Assembly (NCBI GenBank): GCA_013397935.1
Contig: VZRN01000753.1
Location: 1,804,331 to 1,868,330, forward strand
Length of the DNA stretch: 64,000 nucleotides
From: Dasyornis broadbenti
Taxonomy: Eukaryota > Chordata > Aves > Passeriformes > Dasyornithidae
Reading direction: 5' to 3'
Below, one piece after another: positions 12,698 to 27,600 of this stretch. Position numbers and translations under genes: made by a program. Every line of letters starts with the position of its first letter. The stretch's first letter is position 1. The notes beneath the pieces are model-generated. The model was given only the letters and a program-made list of their open reading frames with translations, was not told where the DNA came from and ran no database searches.

Positions 12698-15600
12698 GTA
12701 AGTAGCACTAAGTGCCAAATATAACGTGTCTTTGTTCATGCTGCTCCACAATAAACAGGCAGTATCTCAACTATTGCTCGTTTATCGCTACATATATAAA
12801 TGTTTAGGAGAAAAAACTCTGCTTGGGAAAATTATTCTGTGCAAGTTTGAATTCTGAGCCAGGCCTGGCCAGCACAGCTGGAGGTGAACTTTTCTTTACC
12901 TGTCAGCTCATCTCAGCTGCCTCTTTCCCTCCTGCGCCAGCTCAGCAAGCATAGACTGCAGATGGGCATCAGGCCAAATTTGGGGAATAAACTCCAGTAG
13001 CACATTCAAAGAGCAGAGTCAGTGATCTTGGTTGTGTGCTTCTGGCACTACAGAGTGATACCATAAAAATAATTGATCCCAAAGCAGGTTCCATTTTCTT
13101 CCAAAAGACCTGAGCTGGGAATTGCTTCAGGGTGCCCAGTGTCCATGCAATACTTTTTGGAACAGACTGGATTAATTTATGAGCTGTTTTCTTGACTTCA
13201 TTTTTGCTTGGAAGCCCTTTGGATATTCAGGTGCTTCATTCTTTTCTTTATCTTACAGAAACACAGACTTTTTTATTTTTATGCTAATTGAACCGTAGCC
13301 AGTTCTGATTCCTTCCACTGAATGGTTCCTACAGAAGGTCATAGCTCCATATTTTGTCTCCAAACCCCATTCTCTTCCACCCACCTTCACTAGAGGGCCC
13401 CATATGAAATCTTTTTTTTTAATTCTGGTCCTAAAGCAAGTGGGATTTCAAAGTGGGTAAAAGTCATTCAGTGTTTGCAATTGAAAAGCTACTCCAGACA
13501 CTTATTTCTATCCAGTGAGAGGGAGTGTGTTGTGATAGCTGTACATTGCTATGGTTAGTTTTTATCCTAAGCCTGAGGATAACAAATGTGAATAAAACCT
13601 AGAAATAAAGCATTAGACAAGAAAAGAAGGACAAGAAAAGCCAGCTCACAGCCTGGTGCTCAGGGCTTGGCTTTCATTAGCAAAAGCTCCTGCTGGGAAT
13701 GCAGTCAGACCCCAGAGCACAGTCCTGCACCCCAGGCTGGGGTGTCACTGCCAGGCAGGGGAAATCTCAATGACAAAGCAAACTTCTCACACAGCCAGAC
13801 TCAAACCAGACTGTTCATGATCTCTTCCATGACAGTCAGGGGCCAGCAGCCTTGCTTAGAGTCAAGCAGTGGGAGGGAGGCTGCGTGGGGATTCAGATGC
13901 TGCTGCTGCCGGCCTCGCTGCTGACCTTCTCCCACTGCATCCCACCGGGTCCCCCTCCAGCACACTCTGGGAATTGGCACCAAGGTTTGGGACTTTTCTG
14001 TGCTGGAAGGCAAATGCAGAGCAGACACATCGAAGTGTTGCTCTCGGGCTCTCTCTGGGGCTGCAGTGTCTCTGCCTGTCTGTCTTACAGACAGCTGCTC
14101 AGAGGGAAGATGAATGATGCCTTCAGCAAACAGGCCAAAGAAAGCAGCCCGTCCTCCTTGTTTATTTCAAACAGATGTGTAATTGTTGTAATGATATGCT
14201 GAGCATGTGTTTTTTCTAGAAGTGATTTAATACCTCAAGATATCTTTTGCATCTATTTAGAGTCACGTGTGGGTGAGCTGCTGTCGCACTGCCTGCCCTG
14301 CTCTGGTCCTTCTCCATACTCTCTCCTGCCAGGAGCAGGCAGGACCTCATGGGTGCTTCTTGGTAGAGTGTTGCTCATGTCAAGCACTGCACAACTTAAA
14401 ACAGTAGCATGTATTCCTTAAAATAATAGAAAATGTGGCTCCGGTTTGTGAATTGCTGAATGCAATCTCCTTGGTTTTAATGTCATGTGCATTGATGATT
14501 CTGCTGTTCCTTAACTTGGATGCTTCTTATGTGTTTCCAGGGACCTCCAGGACCAAAAGGGGAAAAGGTAAAGGCTTCATTAATATGTGGCTTTTAGGGA
14601 AACTGTTGTATATCCTGGGTTATCCCAATATCCCGCCTGGGTTTTGTTGGAATGTGGAGCTGTGAGAGTGGGTTCTCACATTGCTCTTGGAAAAGCCCCA
14701 GGAAAGGGAGGGCTGGAAAAATTTGCAAAAAAGTATGAGGAACAAGTATGGTCTAAAAGCTCACCCATGCTGTAGGGTTCTGGTAAGCCCCTAAGGGCCA
14801 TGAGAGTGGCATAAAAATCTCTTTATTCCTCCAAGAGATCTGGGCTCCATCACTCTGTGTTTGCACGACATCCGTGAAATCAGAGCAGCCAAAGAAGGTC
14901 ATTACTGAAAGTGAAGTTAATTTTCACATGTGAAGGACATAAGCAGTTGCTAGGGGAGCCTTAGAGTTGGAAACAAACTGCTATTTCTGATTTATTATCT
15001 GTTTCATTGCCTGCCAGGACAGAATCTTTCCCTATTGTGTTGTCTCAAGCCCTTCTCCTCCCTCATTTTAAATACATTAAGCAATAGGACTCTTGTCACT
15101 TCCCTTGTGTGCTGTACCCATGTCCAGCTGACCCTGTGCTCAGTTCTTCAGGGTTGACATTTAAACTCTAACCTTTTGCTGTTTTTCCTGGTTTGCAGGG
15201 GGAAGCAGGAGACATTGGCCCAAGGGTAAGTAGTGACACAACATGTTAATTTATTTTAAAATCTGGTTGGGTTTAGTCACTTCTCAAAACAAAGCTTCAT
15301 GCAGCCTTGCTGCAAACAGTATGGTAAGAGTTGTGGAAATGTTTAATTTCGCCTTTGGAGCTCTTTGTGGTAGTGGTTTTCCTAAATTTGGCCATGAGGA
15401 AAAAGGAATTGAAGACCTTTGGTGATCTCATGAAGGGTTTTGCTTCTGTGAACTTCCTTATCCCTGATTTCCTCTTCCGGTGTCACAGACGGACTCCGTG
15501 TTTCTCTTGAGGCTGTGCTCCTTGTTTGTTGGCATTAGAGCCCCAGTACGTGGGGGTAGGACCTGGTGTCCCAAGGAGAAGTCCAGCACAGCGTTGTGCA

Positions 15601-18600
15601 GGATGGAACGTTTCTCCTCCCTTGCTGAGCTCCCCACCCAGGAGCAGGGTGACACTCGGGTGATATCCAGGCTGCCTTTGAGAAAAAAGGGTTTAAAGTA
15701 ACTACGTTGAGGGAAAACTCTTTCTATAACATACAGAAATTAAGAGAGTTTTGTGGAAATGGCTCTCATGGAGCTGCATGAAGTTGAGATTTACTGAAGT
15801 GCATCAAGACAGGCAGCCATGGGACACAAGGGTGATGAGGCCTGTGTTGGGGATGAGATGGGAGGCTTCACCACAAGGTGTGGGCTCTGTCACAGAGATA
15901 TTTCTGAGGTGTGGTTAGCTGTGGGTTTTGGGCACCTGCTGGAAACCCCATTGTGGGGATGTGTTGGAGTCCTGGCGTACAGGTCCCTGTAGGAGGCCGG
16001 ATTTGGAGCTGACACCCAAGAGCTGGCTGGTAGGTTCAGTTGTCGTTGCTGGAAACATAACCAGGACCCAAGTGGTTAATGTCAGGCAGAGTTGCCTCAA
16101 AAATATTTTTTCTTCTTTCCCCTGGAGGTTGTAAAATCAGTTTATTAAGCTGGTGTCATATTCTGAAGCAGCTCCCAACTGCCTTGGGTGTGTTTGGAAA
16201 TGTCACCCTGGGGCTCAGAGAGCCCCTAAAATTTCTCGGATGGATTTATGGCCCGTGTGGCTAAGGAGGGGCCCAGTGTAAGGTCTCACTTTGTCTGAGT
16301 ACCCACCCACATACTCCGAGGAGGCTTTAAGAGGTGATTCAGCAGCACAGGGACATGAGATTTCACTCCTTGGCTGGGGCTGTGGATGACTTTGGGGCTG
16401 GTGACTCAGGAGATGCTGGAGGAGATGCTGCTGCTGAGGGTCCAAAGGCTCTGTGCTGCTGAGTACTGCAGAACTCACCTCATGCTGCAGGACGTGCTCT
16501 GGGACAGGCTCTGTCTGGACTTGCAGGTGCCAACTCTCAAGGTAACTCTTGTCCTATGTTTTCATCTACCAAGAAAAGTGTTCTGGCTTTTGGGGGTTTT
16601 TTTTGTTGTTTTTGTTTCAGTTTTTTGTTGTTTTTTTTTTTTTTTTTTCTAATCTACATTTGTCCAGATTTTGCTTTAGTTTTTGATTTATTTATGACTT
16701 TTTGCACAATGGTGATAAAAAGGCTCAAAAATTTGGGAGAAAAGAGAAACAAACCTGTCAGAACCATGCACAAGTAGACCTAAAAACAGGTGCCTGATTT
16801 GAAAATAGCTTCCTTTATGTCTCCAGACACTCAGGATTGTGAATAGGAGGTAAAACTTCTTAATACCATCTTGTCCAGATAACTTTTTATTTCTGAATTT
16901 AATCTCTCTTATTCCTCAAGTTTCAATGCTGGCTTAGTTTAGCTGATTTTGAAAAACGTGTCAATGCAACTCACTGCATCAACGGGAAGATAAATAACTA
17001 GGACTGTATCCAGTGCCCTCTTCCTTGTAGACGTTCACGTCCATGGGTGGTGGAGTGGGAATAGAGTGTGTCAGTGACCACTAAAACACTGTCATTAGGA
17101 ATGATGGATTTTAAAAGAATAATCCTTGGGGTGGCTGTGGAGGGACTGTCTGTGGTGGGAAAGAGGTGCTGGCAATTAGGGATCAGCTACTGAATATGTT
17201 CATGTCTGCACTGCTTCTCCTTCTGCAGTAAACACCTGCCACCAGTGTGGATGAAAACAGAGATTATTAAACTTGTGAGTGTGCCTGGTGGCAGATGCTG
17301 GAGGGTTATTTTGGAAAGCTGAGGAAGGAGATCACATTGGGTTATCTTAATCACTGAATGCTCATTCTTGTGAGCAGCATGAGGGGGGATGCTGTGCAGC
17401 CTCACCTGCTCGGGATGGGGAATGAATGTGCCCAAATATACTGAGAGAATGCATGGAAGTGTATTTACAGGGAGAGATCAATAACAGATCCCTCTGTCCT
17501 GGAGAGAATAGAGCTGAAGCCAGAGGCTGCCAAGGCTGGGGATGCTGTGCCGTGATATTTGTGCCTGTGCGTCTCTCTCACAATCAAATCCATTGCTGCA
17601 CCCCTGGAAAGGACTGGCTTTATGTGCCAGACCTGCTCCCTGAGGCAGCACTGGGCCGACTGCTCTGGATTTATGAACTTAGCTGGGTGATCTTGTTCTC
17701 ACTGACAGATGAGATGTTCAGACAAATGATGGGGTTGAGGAATCTCTGCACATCTGGATGCACAGTGCCTGTGGCAGCAGCACCGGGTTTGCTCTCCAGA
17801 GGGAGAAAATGAGCTTCAGCTGCTGAGGGAAAAGCTCTGCCTGCAGTGGCCACGTGGCAAGTGCCTGCCCATGGCTGATGGATGTGGCTCCAGCATCTTC
17901 AGCACCCTGAGCTGCTGGGGGCCAAAATGCTGCTGTGGCTGAACCAGCTCTGCAGCCACAGTGCAGACACAAAAGAAGCTTTTTCTCTCTTACTTTCTGC
18001 AAAATTTTAGCCACTTGCTAAGCTCACAGTGCAGATAAAAACTCAGCACATGAAGCAACCTGAAGGGCTTTCTGTGACAGTCAGCAGACACCTATGGATA
18101 CTTTTATTATTTGCTCACTTTGGAGTGTTATGTTGAAATGGCTACATCGAGAACTCTAAAGCTGGAAATTACCAGTGGCCAAAGTTTCAGCGCTGCAATA
18201 TTCCATTGCTACATGGGATCAGACCAATGGCCAGTTAGCCCAGGGCCTTGCAACCAGATGCTTTGGGAAGTGTGAAGCAGGAACATGTTACTCCATCACA
18301 CTTAACCTCTCTCCTGGAGCCTGGCTCTCTCTGGCCTGGATGTTTCTTGAACCAAGGATGGTGTCTCTCTATTTAATATCCCTCAGGGCTGTTTACCTTT
18401 CATGGGCCCATTTGTAATAGGGTCTGTTTAAAATTAAACCTGTGATGGCTGGGTTTGGTGGGATTTGGTGTGTTTGGCCCCGGAGTAAATGCAGATTGTT
18501 ATTTTACATTGAAACAGATAGGGCTTGGCTTTGAATGTGCTTATTTGGATGGCATTTACCAATCTGAGGGATGAGAAAAAAAATTCAGTTCCTGTTTTGC

Positions 18601-21600
18601 TCTGTGGGCTTTTATGAAAATCCCACTTTATGCTTTTGTGTATCTTTATGCACATTATGAGCTGTAATACTGTGTCACTTCTATCTACCACAAAACCCTT
18701 TGCTCTCAGTAGAGTCTTTTTGGTGGTTTCTGTAGTATTTGGAGGACCTGACCAAGTGCAAGTGTTCTGTGTCCCCATTATTTTCAATTTCTCAGTTATT
18801 TCGGTGCTGTTCTTCCCAAAATTGGCTGCATTTAACTGAGTGTGGAGCTTAAAACCTCTCCCAACATCTTGAAAAAAATCCTTGGTAGGGGTTTATTTTC
18901 TAGGGTTGATTAGTTTTCTCTATCTGACTTTGCTTTTCCCGTGTCTTCTTAGCCATGAGGGTGTTAAAATATCCGTGCTGGGAGGCTGGGCAGGACGTGG
19001 CCTTGCCAGTGCATTATTTACCCCAGAATTGAGGTTTGGGGTTATCTGTTATCATAATAAATGTAATAAATGTATCATAAAGCTCCTTGGAAATTTGGAC
19101 AAGAGGTTTGTTCCTTAGAAACCTCCAAAAATCCTCATGGAGGGTTTGCTGTGTTTTCCCACAGGGGTTCTTGTGGCTTCACTCCACGCTCTTGATTCTC
19201 CTGTGGATGTGTACAGGGGATGGGTGGATGGGAGAGAGGGAGATGCAGATGGTGTCCTGAGAAAAGGAAACATCTTGTTGCTTCTCCCTAGATAAATGAG
19301 TGGAAAGGCTAGAAGACAATAGCAGTGACTACTGACACAGTCTAAATACATTGTTTTTGCATCATATAAATCTGGGAGATTTATCTGCAAGTCGCAGGCT
19401 GGGAATTCATCAGTATTCATTTGAGTCTCTGAAAAGAAATACAATATTTGGTCTCAGGGAAATGCTGGGATATATCATCCCCTATGGGGTTTACTGGAAT
19501 AATGCTCTTTATTCTGCAATAGGGGAATCCTTGCTCCATCTGCTTTGAATGTCCTATTGTGCAGTAAACTCGTGAAAAAATACTTGTTTCCCTCCGTCTG
19601 TGTCCTGCTTACAAAGCTCCAGTGTATCCAGAACCTTAAAACCACCACTGTTGGTTATTGCTTTCCAATGTACCAACTAGATATTAAAAAAAATTCTTAT
19701 CTATTGCTACAGCCTTTAAAACTCTTCTGCTGTGCTTTCATCTTAAACTTCTGCTCTTTCTTCTTCTTCTTCCCACTTTCCCTGGATATAGATGGTTTTT
19801 CCCCACCTCAATCATGGATTTCTGGCTAACGATCAGCTTGTCTTTAGCCGGCGAGTGCTCAAGGTAGACACCAAATCTGCTGCCACTGCTTTGTTGTGAT
19901 TTTCTGAGCTTTTGTTTTTTCTTTCTGGCTGATAGTGCATTGTTCCTATTTTAAATTTCCAGTGTTTGGCTGTATTTAGAGATGCTTGTTGGGAGTGTCT
20001 TTGAGTGAAACCTCATTGGAATTTAGGGGGCAAGTGTTGTCAAAGTAGAGAGACATAAAACTAATAGATTTTAGCATTTGTTTCTTTGTGACATTTGGGA
20101 ATCAAGCAGCAAAGTCCTATAAATGTTGATATGGACAGTGTTGGTATTGTAAAATAAAATGCATTAAAACTAGAGTAATCTAAATCCTTGAACTCTAAAT
20201 ATGACATTGTAATTAGGAAAAATTCAGTGGGAGACTCAACTTCACATAATTGGTTGCAGTGTTCAGCATTTGCAATTTGGTTTTTTTCTAAACAATGCAA
20301 GTGATTTAGGAGCCCAGATATTGTTGAAAGGCCATGGGACTTGTGCTGCTAAGTCACTTAAGGACTTCTGAAAAATCCCACACTTGTCCCTGATTTGAGA
20401 ATGGACCGCATATTAAACACTGCCCTCTCCCTGCCTTGCTGGTGACTCTCCCAGATGTTGCTAAAAGATTTACGAGGCGGCTTTCCTATTGTGCAGCCGC
20501 ATGGATGGGCTGGGCCGCGGCCCCGGGACTGGGCTGGGATGGCTGGTGGGGGCCAGGAGCTGATACCCAGCGTGGAGCCCCACAGGATCCTCCCCTTGGG
20601 AATGGCACCCCCAAACCTGCCCAGCCCCAGGGACACAGCTTGTTCTCTGCGCCCAAAACACGCCGGGTGTGAGCAGCTCAGGATGTTCGTGCGTGACCTT
20701 GGCTGTGTGTAAAGGATGAGATCAAGCACTGCCCCTTTTTTGGTGTGGTTTTCTGGCGTGGTGCGCTGAGCTGTGGCAGTGTGTGCATGCTCCTGCCAGC
20801 ATGTCGTGGGCCTGGCTTGTTCTGGGTGCTGTTGAGTTGGTAATTCCACTGCAGTTGCAGATTCACTGGGTAAGGGCTTAAGGAGATTAAATCTCATTGG
20901 AAGGCGTTGAGCATTATCCTTGTTGATGAACCAGACCCAAATGGCATAAATTGGCCACGAGCTCACTTTCAGCTTTCCCAGCTGGAAGCTGCAGTTAAAT
21001 TCCTCTGGGACAGCAGAGGCCCGGGTGCTGGTGGCCCAGGGATGCAGTGCATGTGTTGTGGACACCCTGAGACCACCCCTTGCCAACAGTGCTTCATCTC
21101 ACCATGTCTGTGTGAACTTCTTCCAGGGTGATCAAGGTCGAGATGGAGCCACAGGCCCCCCTGGTCCGCCAGGACCCCCAGGTGCCCGGGGGCCTCCTGG
21201 TGACACGGGAAAGGATGGCCCAAGAGGACCTCCAGGCTCCCCTGTAAGGACGGGAGAGGCGCAGCGAGCACACACCAGGCAGTTCCCACCCCACGAGAGA
21301 CAGGAGGGTGAAGGGTGTCCCCTTCCCAAGTGCTGCCACCACAGACACTAGGTCCTCCTGAGCCACAGCTGGGCTCCAAAGGCTGCTCACAGAGCAAAGC
21401 CTTGGGCTGTGGGGCAAGGGAGCAGGAGTGGATCTTCCATCTCAAGTTTTGGAGCAAAGAGCTGGACTTGGGACGCGTATTTGCAGGTGCTGGTTGTAAC
21501 TCACAGAATGTGGAGATCTCTTCCCCAGTCCACACCCCTCGGACAACCTGTTGCAAATCTGAAGACCACTGGCAATTTATTTAATAAAAAAATAGGCCAA

Positions 21601-24600
21601 AGCATAACGCAGTGGAACATTCTAATTATTGCTGAGCATTTTGGAGAGTGAGAGTAATGGTTTCTGTGTTGGTCTTTTTAATTTTTGCAGGGTTTCAAAG
21701 GCGAGCCAGGAGAGGATGGAGCCATGGTCAGTATTGCCCAGAAACACCATTCGTGTTGTGCCCCTCACCCTCACTGTGCACCACCCTTCAGCTCACTCCA
21801 GCCAGGGGGTTTGTGTCATTGCTCATGGAGGCCAAAAAAAAACCCTACAAGAAATTATAGTGCCCTAAAATGGGTGTTTGTCCAGGGCTACCTGTGCCCT
21901 GGGGAGAAAGGAGGCCAGTTTTTTTGTCCCCTGGGCTCTGCTAGAGGAATATGGTGCTCCTGTGTCCTGACTTCTGCCTCTCTGAAGCCACATGGCATTG
22001 TAACTCCAATTTGCTGAGGTCTACATAGGATAAAAAGGTGCTTACTATACCTAAAATACACAAGCCATAAAAGAATATTGTTTACTGGGAGCACAGAGAA
22101 CAAATACAGCTGTATTTGTAAGGGAAGATGAGAAGTTGACATCTGGGTCCTTTTTTTCTTAATGGAATTAAAATAGTCTTAGAATGTTTTTATCCTGTTA
22201 TACTCTGTTGTCAAACAAGTCAACCAACCACTCTTATATTCAACAGGGTGCCAGAGGACCTCCAGGACCAAAGGTGGGTAATAATCTGTCTAATTTTAAC
22301 ATGAATTCTTGAAATAATACTGCATAAGAAGGGTGGGGATGAAAATAAGCATTTTGCAGTGGACTTGCATTCATCTGTATATATATCAGATGTAAAATTC
22401 CAAGGCATTGGCTGGGGGTCTAAATGTCTGAATGTGTAAATTCCTCAAAATCACATCCACTGCCCGTGTTCAAACCTGGAAATGGGGGTGGAGGGAGCCG
22501 CAGGGGCCCGGAATCTGCTGTGCTGCAGGAATGTGCTTTCTTGCATTTCAGGGGGAAAAATATGATCAGTATAAGCCATGTATTTCAATTTTACAATTAA
22601 TTTTACAATTAATTTTGACTATCCGTGTAATTGGCCTTATTTTCTGTTATGTCCCTAAACTTTCTCTTCTGTTGACGTTGCTGTTGAAGGGTGAGCCTGG
22701 TATCCAAGGGAAAAAGGTAAAATGGTGATTTTTATTTCTAAATTATTATTTTTTAAATTTTTTTTCTCTGCTTTGCTCTGTGCTTGGCTAGGGAAACCAT
22801 TGCCAGAGACTGGTGTAGAAGCTGTGGTCGGGGCTGTCCACACCAACCCTTCCCTTGTGTTCCCTCGGTTTCTCAACCAGGCGATCCTGGAGCTGGGCAT
22901 GGCTGTGCCTGCAGCCTGGCTTTCATTTCCACAAGCAAGCCAGAAGCTGCAGCCACATCTGCATGATAGACAAAGAATAAAACAGCAAATGCCAAGCAAA
23001 GCAGTAGGTCCTGAGCCCTTTCTCTTCAGTAATTCAGTGAACCAAGATGTGCCTGGAGGATGTGCTCTGCCCAGGGGCCCTGGGATGGGTTTGAAATTCC
23101 TGGGCTGGCCATCTCCATGCAGCACTGCAGCCCCGTGGGAAATGCCCCCTTTGAGGCCAGGAACACCACTTCCGTGTGGCTTTGAAGAGTGTGAGAGATT
23201 CACATGTCCAAACTCTCCAAGTTTTCTCCTGGTGGTACCATCGAGAAGTGGACAAATCACTGCTTTTCAGTGAAGTCAAAGCACTGACAGGGCCCAGCCT
23301 TTCGCACTTACTGATTTGCCCCAAAATAGGTGTGGCCATGGGTGTTTTTCAGGCCAGGATTTGACTTTAAAATGTCATAACTGGTGGGTAAAACTAATCT
23401 CTTCAGCACTTGTGAAGTGGTTTCACTCCAGGAGAACAACAAAGCACAACAAGCGAAACCAGCAAACCCCATCCTGGCAGAGGGTGTTGGTGACTTGTGA
23501 TGAAGTCCATGAGGATGGATGGCAGCTCACAGGAGGTCTTTGGGACCCAAAAAGCCTAAAGGGATTTCATATTTAGTTTCTGTTGAAGGTGGGGGAAGAC
23601 TTTTGCCAGGGCCTGCTGCAAGCAAGTTCTGGAAGATGCTCATTCACCTTCCCAGGAGCAGGGGAGGGGGAGGCAGGGATGGGTGGGCGCGGGGGCTCCT
23701 GGGCTCCTTGCTGCAGCTCTCCCCTGGTGTCCTGCAGACCTGAGTGGGTTTCAGGTCTGTGCAACACTCACTGAGGTCAAACGATGTTTAGAACGTGCTA
23801 AGTGTGTGCAGACTCTGTGTATTTCACTTTTCATATTTTATTTCATCAGGGTGACGATGGGATCCCTGGGGAACCAGGCCTTGTGGGCCCTAAGGTACCT
23901 TCTGCTCTGTGTCCATCTAAGGCATGTGTTGGGCAGCATCTTTCGCTGTCAGGTTCCTTGGCAACACATCAGAGCTGGGGCAGGTTGAGAAACACATTTC
24001 TCCCCTGATGTGGAAAAAGATCAAGAAACTGTGAGGGTGCTGAGACACTGGCACAGCTTTCCCAGAGAGGTTGTGGATGCCTCATCCCTGGAAATGTTCA
24101 AGGCCACATTGGACAGGGCTTGGAGCAACCTGGGGTAGTGAAAGATGTCCTTGCCCATGGCAGAAGTTTGGTACTGGATGATCTTCAAGACCCCTTCCAA
24201 CACAAAACATTGTAAATTTATTATTCTATGCTGTGGTTTTGGGGCCAGCTTCATGGCTGAACACACGACCCGCAGCCAAACTGTTGAATCCAAAAGCTTC
24301 ATTTTTATCTCAAAAACTCCCCATTTGCACCTGGGCATGGTGATGTGTTTTATGGCTAAAAGCAGAGCTTTGCTCACTCATGTATGTAAAATGAAGATAA
24401 ATCAAGAAAATAATAACCTGAAAAAATCTGTTCTTCATCCTTCCTGGATAGCATTTGTCTGAATTGCTTTGTTTTCAGGGAGAAAAAGGAAGCGTGGGTC
24501 CCAAGGGAGAGAATGGCACCGATGGCTTCCCAGGACTAAAGGTAAAGAAAGGCTGAACTCTGGGCACAGCATTGCTGAGACAGAGGGTTCCAGCTGAGGA

Positions 24601-27600
24601 GGTGTTCTGGGCCTTTGCCTTCTAAAAGGCTCATAAAATGCCAAAATTAACACAAAAGGAGATGTGTAAAGAGTGTTTTGCCTTTTCCTGGTGATTTGAT
24701 AAAGGCTGGCTTCAAGCAGAGATCAGTATAAGAGTTTTAAAGTCATCTGCTTGCACATTTTCCATTGAATTGCCTTTTTCCTCAAAAGAGGTAGACTTCT
24801 GATCACATTTTGATCCCACGTCATTGATGGCTGTGGCATTGCTTCAGAGCCCCTAGCACTCGTGAACTGCGCTGTCCCGCTGACCTCCAAAACTGCTGAG
24901 AGATACAATTAGACAGTCTGGGTTTGTTAAGGGGTGATGAGAGACCTGGACAGCATCTGTGGGCTGTTATTTACCCCCTCAGCTGCTTTGTATTTAGTAG
25001 GATCTGGATGCAGTAATATTTTCTGTCCTAAAGAGTCGTGGTTCCTCATTGGGCAAGAAAATGTGTGTGAGGAAAAAAGTGGGCTCTGATGAACCTTAGT
25101 AATGTTTTTCTAGAACTATAGTGGCAGTGCTGGTTGAATTTAGGATTTTTTTCTATAAATTTTTACCATTTTGTACTTTTTGGAGAGCTTTAATTTGGTC
25201 AGCAAGAGGTTTAACATGGGCGTGACAAATGGGACATCTTTTGAATTCAGAACCAAATTTCAGGTCACCGCAGTGAGAGTACTACGGCTTTTTTAAACTC
25301 TCCAAATTAAAAAAAAAAAAAAAAAAAATAAAAGGAGGGGAAGGGGAAAAAACAAAAAAGAGGAGGAAGAAAAGGAACATTTTGGCACAGACATTTTCCT
25401 TAAGCTCACCCTTGAAAATGGTTTAAACGTCTCAGCTGAAACTTTCCACATGCAAAACTCAGCCTAAAGCAAAGGCAGCCATGTGGAACCAGCATAAAGA
25501 GCTGGAGCTCGGCACGCTCGGAGCAGGGAGAGGAGCTGGAGAGCAGCACTGCCCATGCAGGGAGCTCAGCCCCGAGCTGGCCACTCACTCCCCCTGCAAT
25601 CAGACCTTCTCTTACTTCTCTTGTTGTTACACCAACATTGTTCTTTGCAAAATATATTTGCTCTCAGGTAAAATCTATTTTCTGCTAGGAGAAGCAGTCC
25701 CTTGTTGGGTCTTACTTTTTCCTAATCTAAAGCATATCTTTATAGGTGAATACAGTATTTTTAAGATAAATATTCTATATTTTTCTTGGTCTTTTTGAAT
25801 CAAAAATGTGATTTTTGATTTTCAGGGTGAACCTGGTGAGAAAGGAGGAATTGGCTCCATTGGACCTCGGGTATGGATGTTCAGGATTTCAGTTTGGAGT
25901 TGTGTATTTGGCTCAACCTGAGCTGTTCCCCACCACCTCTTTCTGCTTAGTATGTGGATGAATCGCTTCAGGATCAGTACAGTATGAGAAAATAGAGATG
26001 GTGCACATTTAAACAAATGATTTTACAGGTACAGAATGCTGACATGGGAAATCAGTCAAGTCCAATTTTCTTATCCACATGACCATCCTGTGACCCTTTC
26101 TTTTGCAAGAGGGAAGCTGGGAAAAGGGGTAATCAAGTGAGGATCTTTATGCACTTCTCCATTACACAAATTGATGGCCTTTTGAGGTTTGACAGTTCCA
26201 GCTGTCAGACTAAGCACCGGTTAAATCTATGGTGTTTGTAAGGTGATAGCCCCCAAACGCTGTGTGTCAGGTCTTAGCTTTCCTATCTGCCACCTCTCAG
26301 TGCTGTAACGTTTAATAGGATTCATCCCTGGATTGCAGGGTCCCCCCGGGCTGAAAGGGGAACAAGGAGACACTGTCGTGGTCGACTACGACGGCCGAAT
26401 CCTGGATGCACTCAAGGTGAGCCCTGCACTTCATGGGAAAGGATTGAAAATCTGCCGAGCTCTGCCACAGTGACTCTGTGACAACGGATCCACCCTTGTC
26501 CTATGTCTCCTCCCAAGGTTTCTGTCTTGGCACAGGGCTGGCTGGGAGGGAAGGGCTTAGTGCACCTGGGGACTGAGGATATTTAGGGTGTAGCAGCAAA
26601 AGCGGTGGTGGAACTCGATGGCAGCAGGCAGCATGTGGGAGGATGGGGAATGGCACCCAAGCCTTAACCTGCCCCCCTGAACAGTGCCCTGACCTTTTCA
26701 TTAGGATGAAATAAGCTGAATAGAATAAGTACTTAATTTCAGACATATTTGAGAACCATCCTAATTGTTTTATAACAGGCTGCAGGGATACACAAAGTGC
26801 TGGTAATTTCTGTTTGCCAGGTGTCCACATGGCATGCAGCTTTGGGACTGGAGTTGGTGGAGTGCAGTGGTTGGAGAGGCTTCATCTGCTGGACCCAGAC
26901 CCTGTCCCATGTCCTGCATGCAGAGATTGCTGAGGGGCACATCACTGAACCCCACTAACTTTGCTGTTTTCCTGATTAATCGTTGTTTGCAGTGTTTGTG
27001 CACTGATCTGTCTCATGGACAAGGCTCTGGAAAGGCTTCCAGTGTGACTAAAAGTAACAGCATTTGAGTGTGCAGCTATGGAAAAAGGTGCTGGAGGATA
27101 TGATAATGGTTTGGCTTTCATCTGAGCAAGACCACAAATTTTGCTGCTTGAAATAATTTGCAAGTTGGAAAATATTTGTTCATCTCAAGGTGGTTTGTGG
27201 TCTTCGCATCTAGCACTGCCCAGGAAAAATGACTTAAGTGTGCAAGGTTCTCCTATTGTTAGTGCTCACACAAACTCCTTTGTTTCCCCTTTAATTGCAC
27301 CTTTCTGGCTGGCTGATGCTGTTTCCAGCAGGATGCTTCCTCCCAGGCTTGCTGGAGCAGGCAGGACACAAAAAGAGACCACCAGATTTGGGGTCACACC
27401 TCCAGCTAAAGGCATTTTGCCTCTTAACCCATGTCTTTGCATCTGACTCGCTCCCGCTGAGTTTTCTTTTGCATGAACAACCCTGTGGCAGAGGGGCCTC
27501 GGGTCGCTCTGTGTCAGCTGAGCTCATCTCGGTGTTTGGGCAGTTCTGCTCACCTGAGTGTCTCTCCAGATCGTGGCTGGAGCTGCTCATCCCCACAGTG

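Larger units (their letters stand above)
12698..21126 (+). other. COL23A1: COL23A1 introns between early COL1 exons
   Basis: Three introns (12698-14540, 14568-15198, 15226-21126) separated by the 27-bp exons listed. The last is 5.9 kb and holds a T-rich run at 16597-16650. No further Gly-X-Y exon was found, and a short segment bordered by AG and GT at about 16526 does not code Gly-X-Y. Confidence 0.7.

Noticed and set aside
16526..16540. 15-bp segment between acttgcag and gtaact
   Set aside because: Reads VPTLK, not Gly-X-Y, and no such segment exists in the mammalian chain at this place.
20358..21086. 242-codon minus-strand open frame
   Set aside because: GC-rich chance frame in the 5.9-kb COL23A1 intron; low-complexity Pro/Ser/Arg composition, no recognisable domain, opposite strand to the gene.
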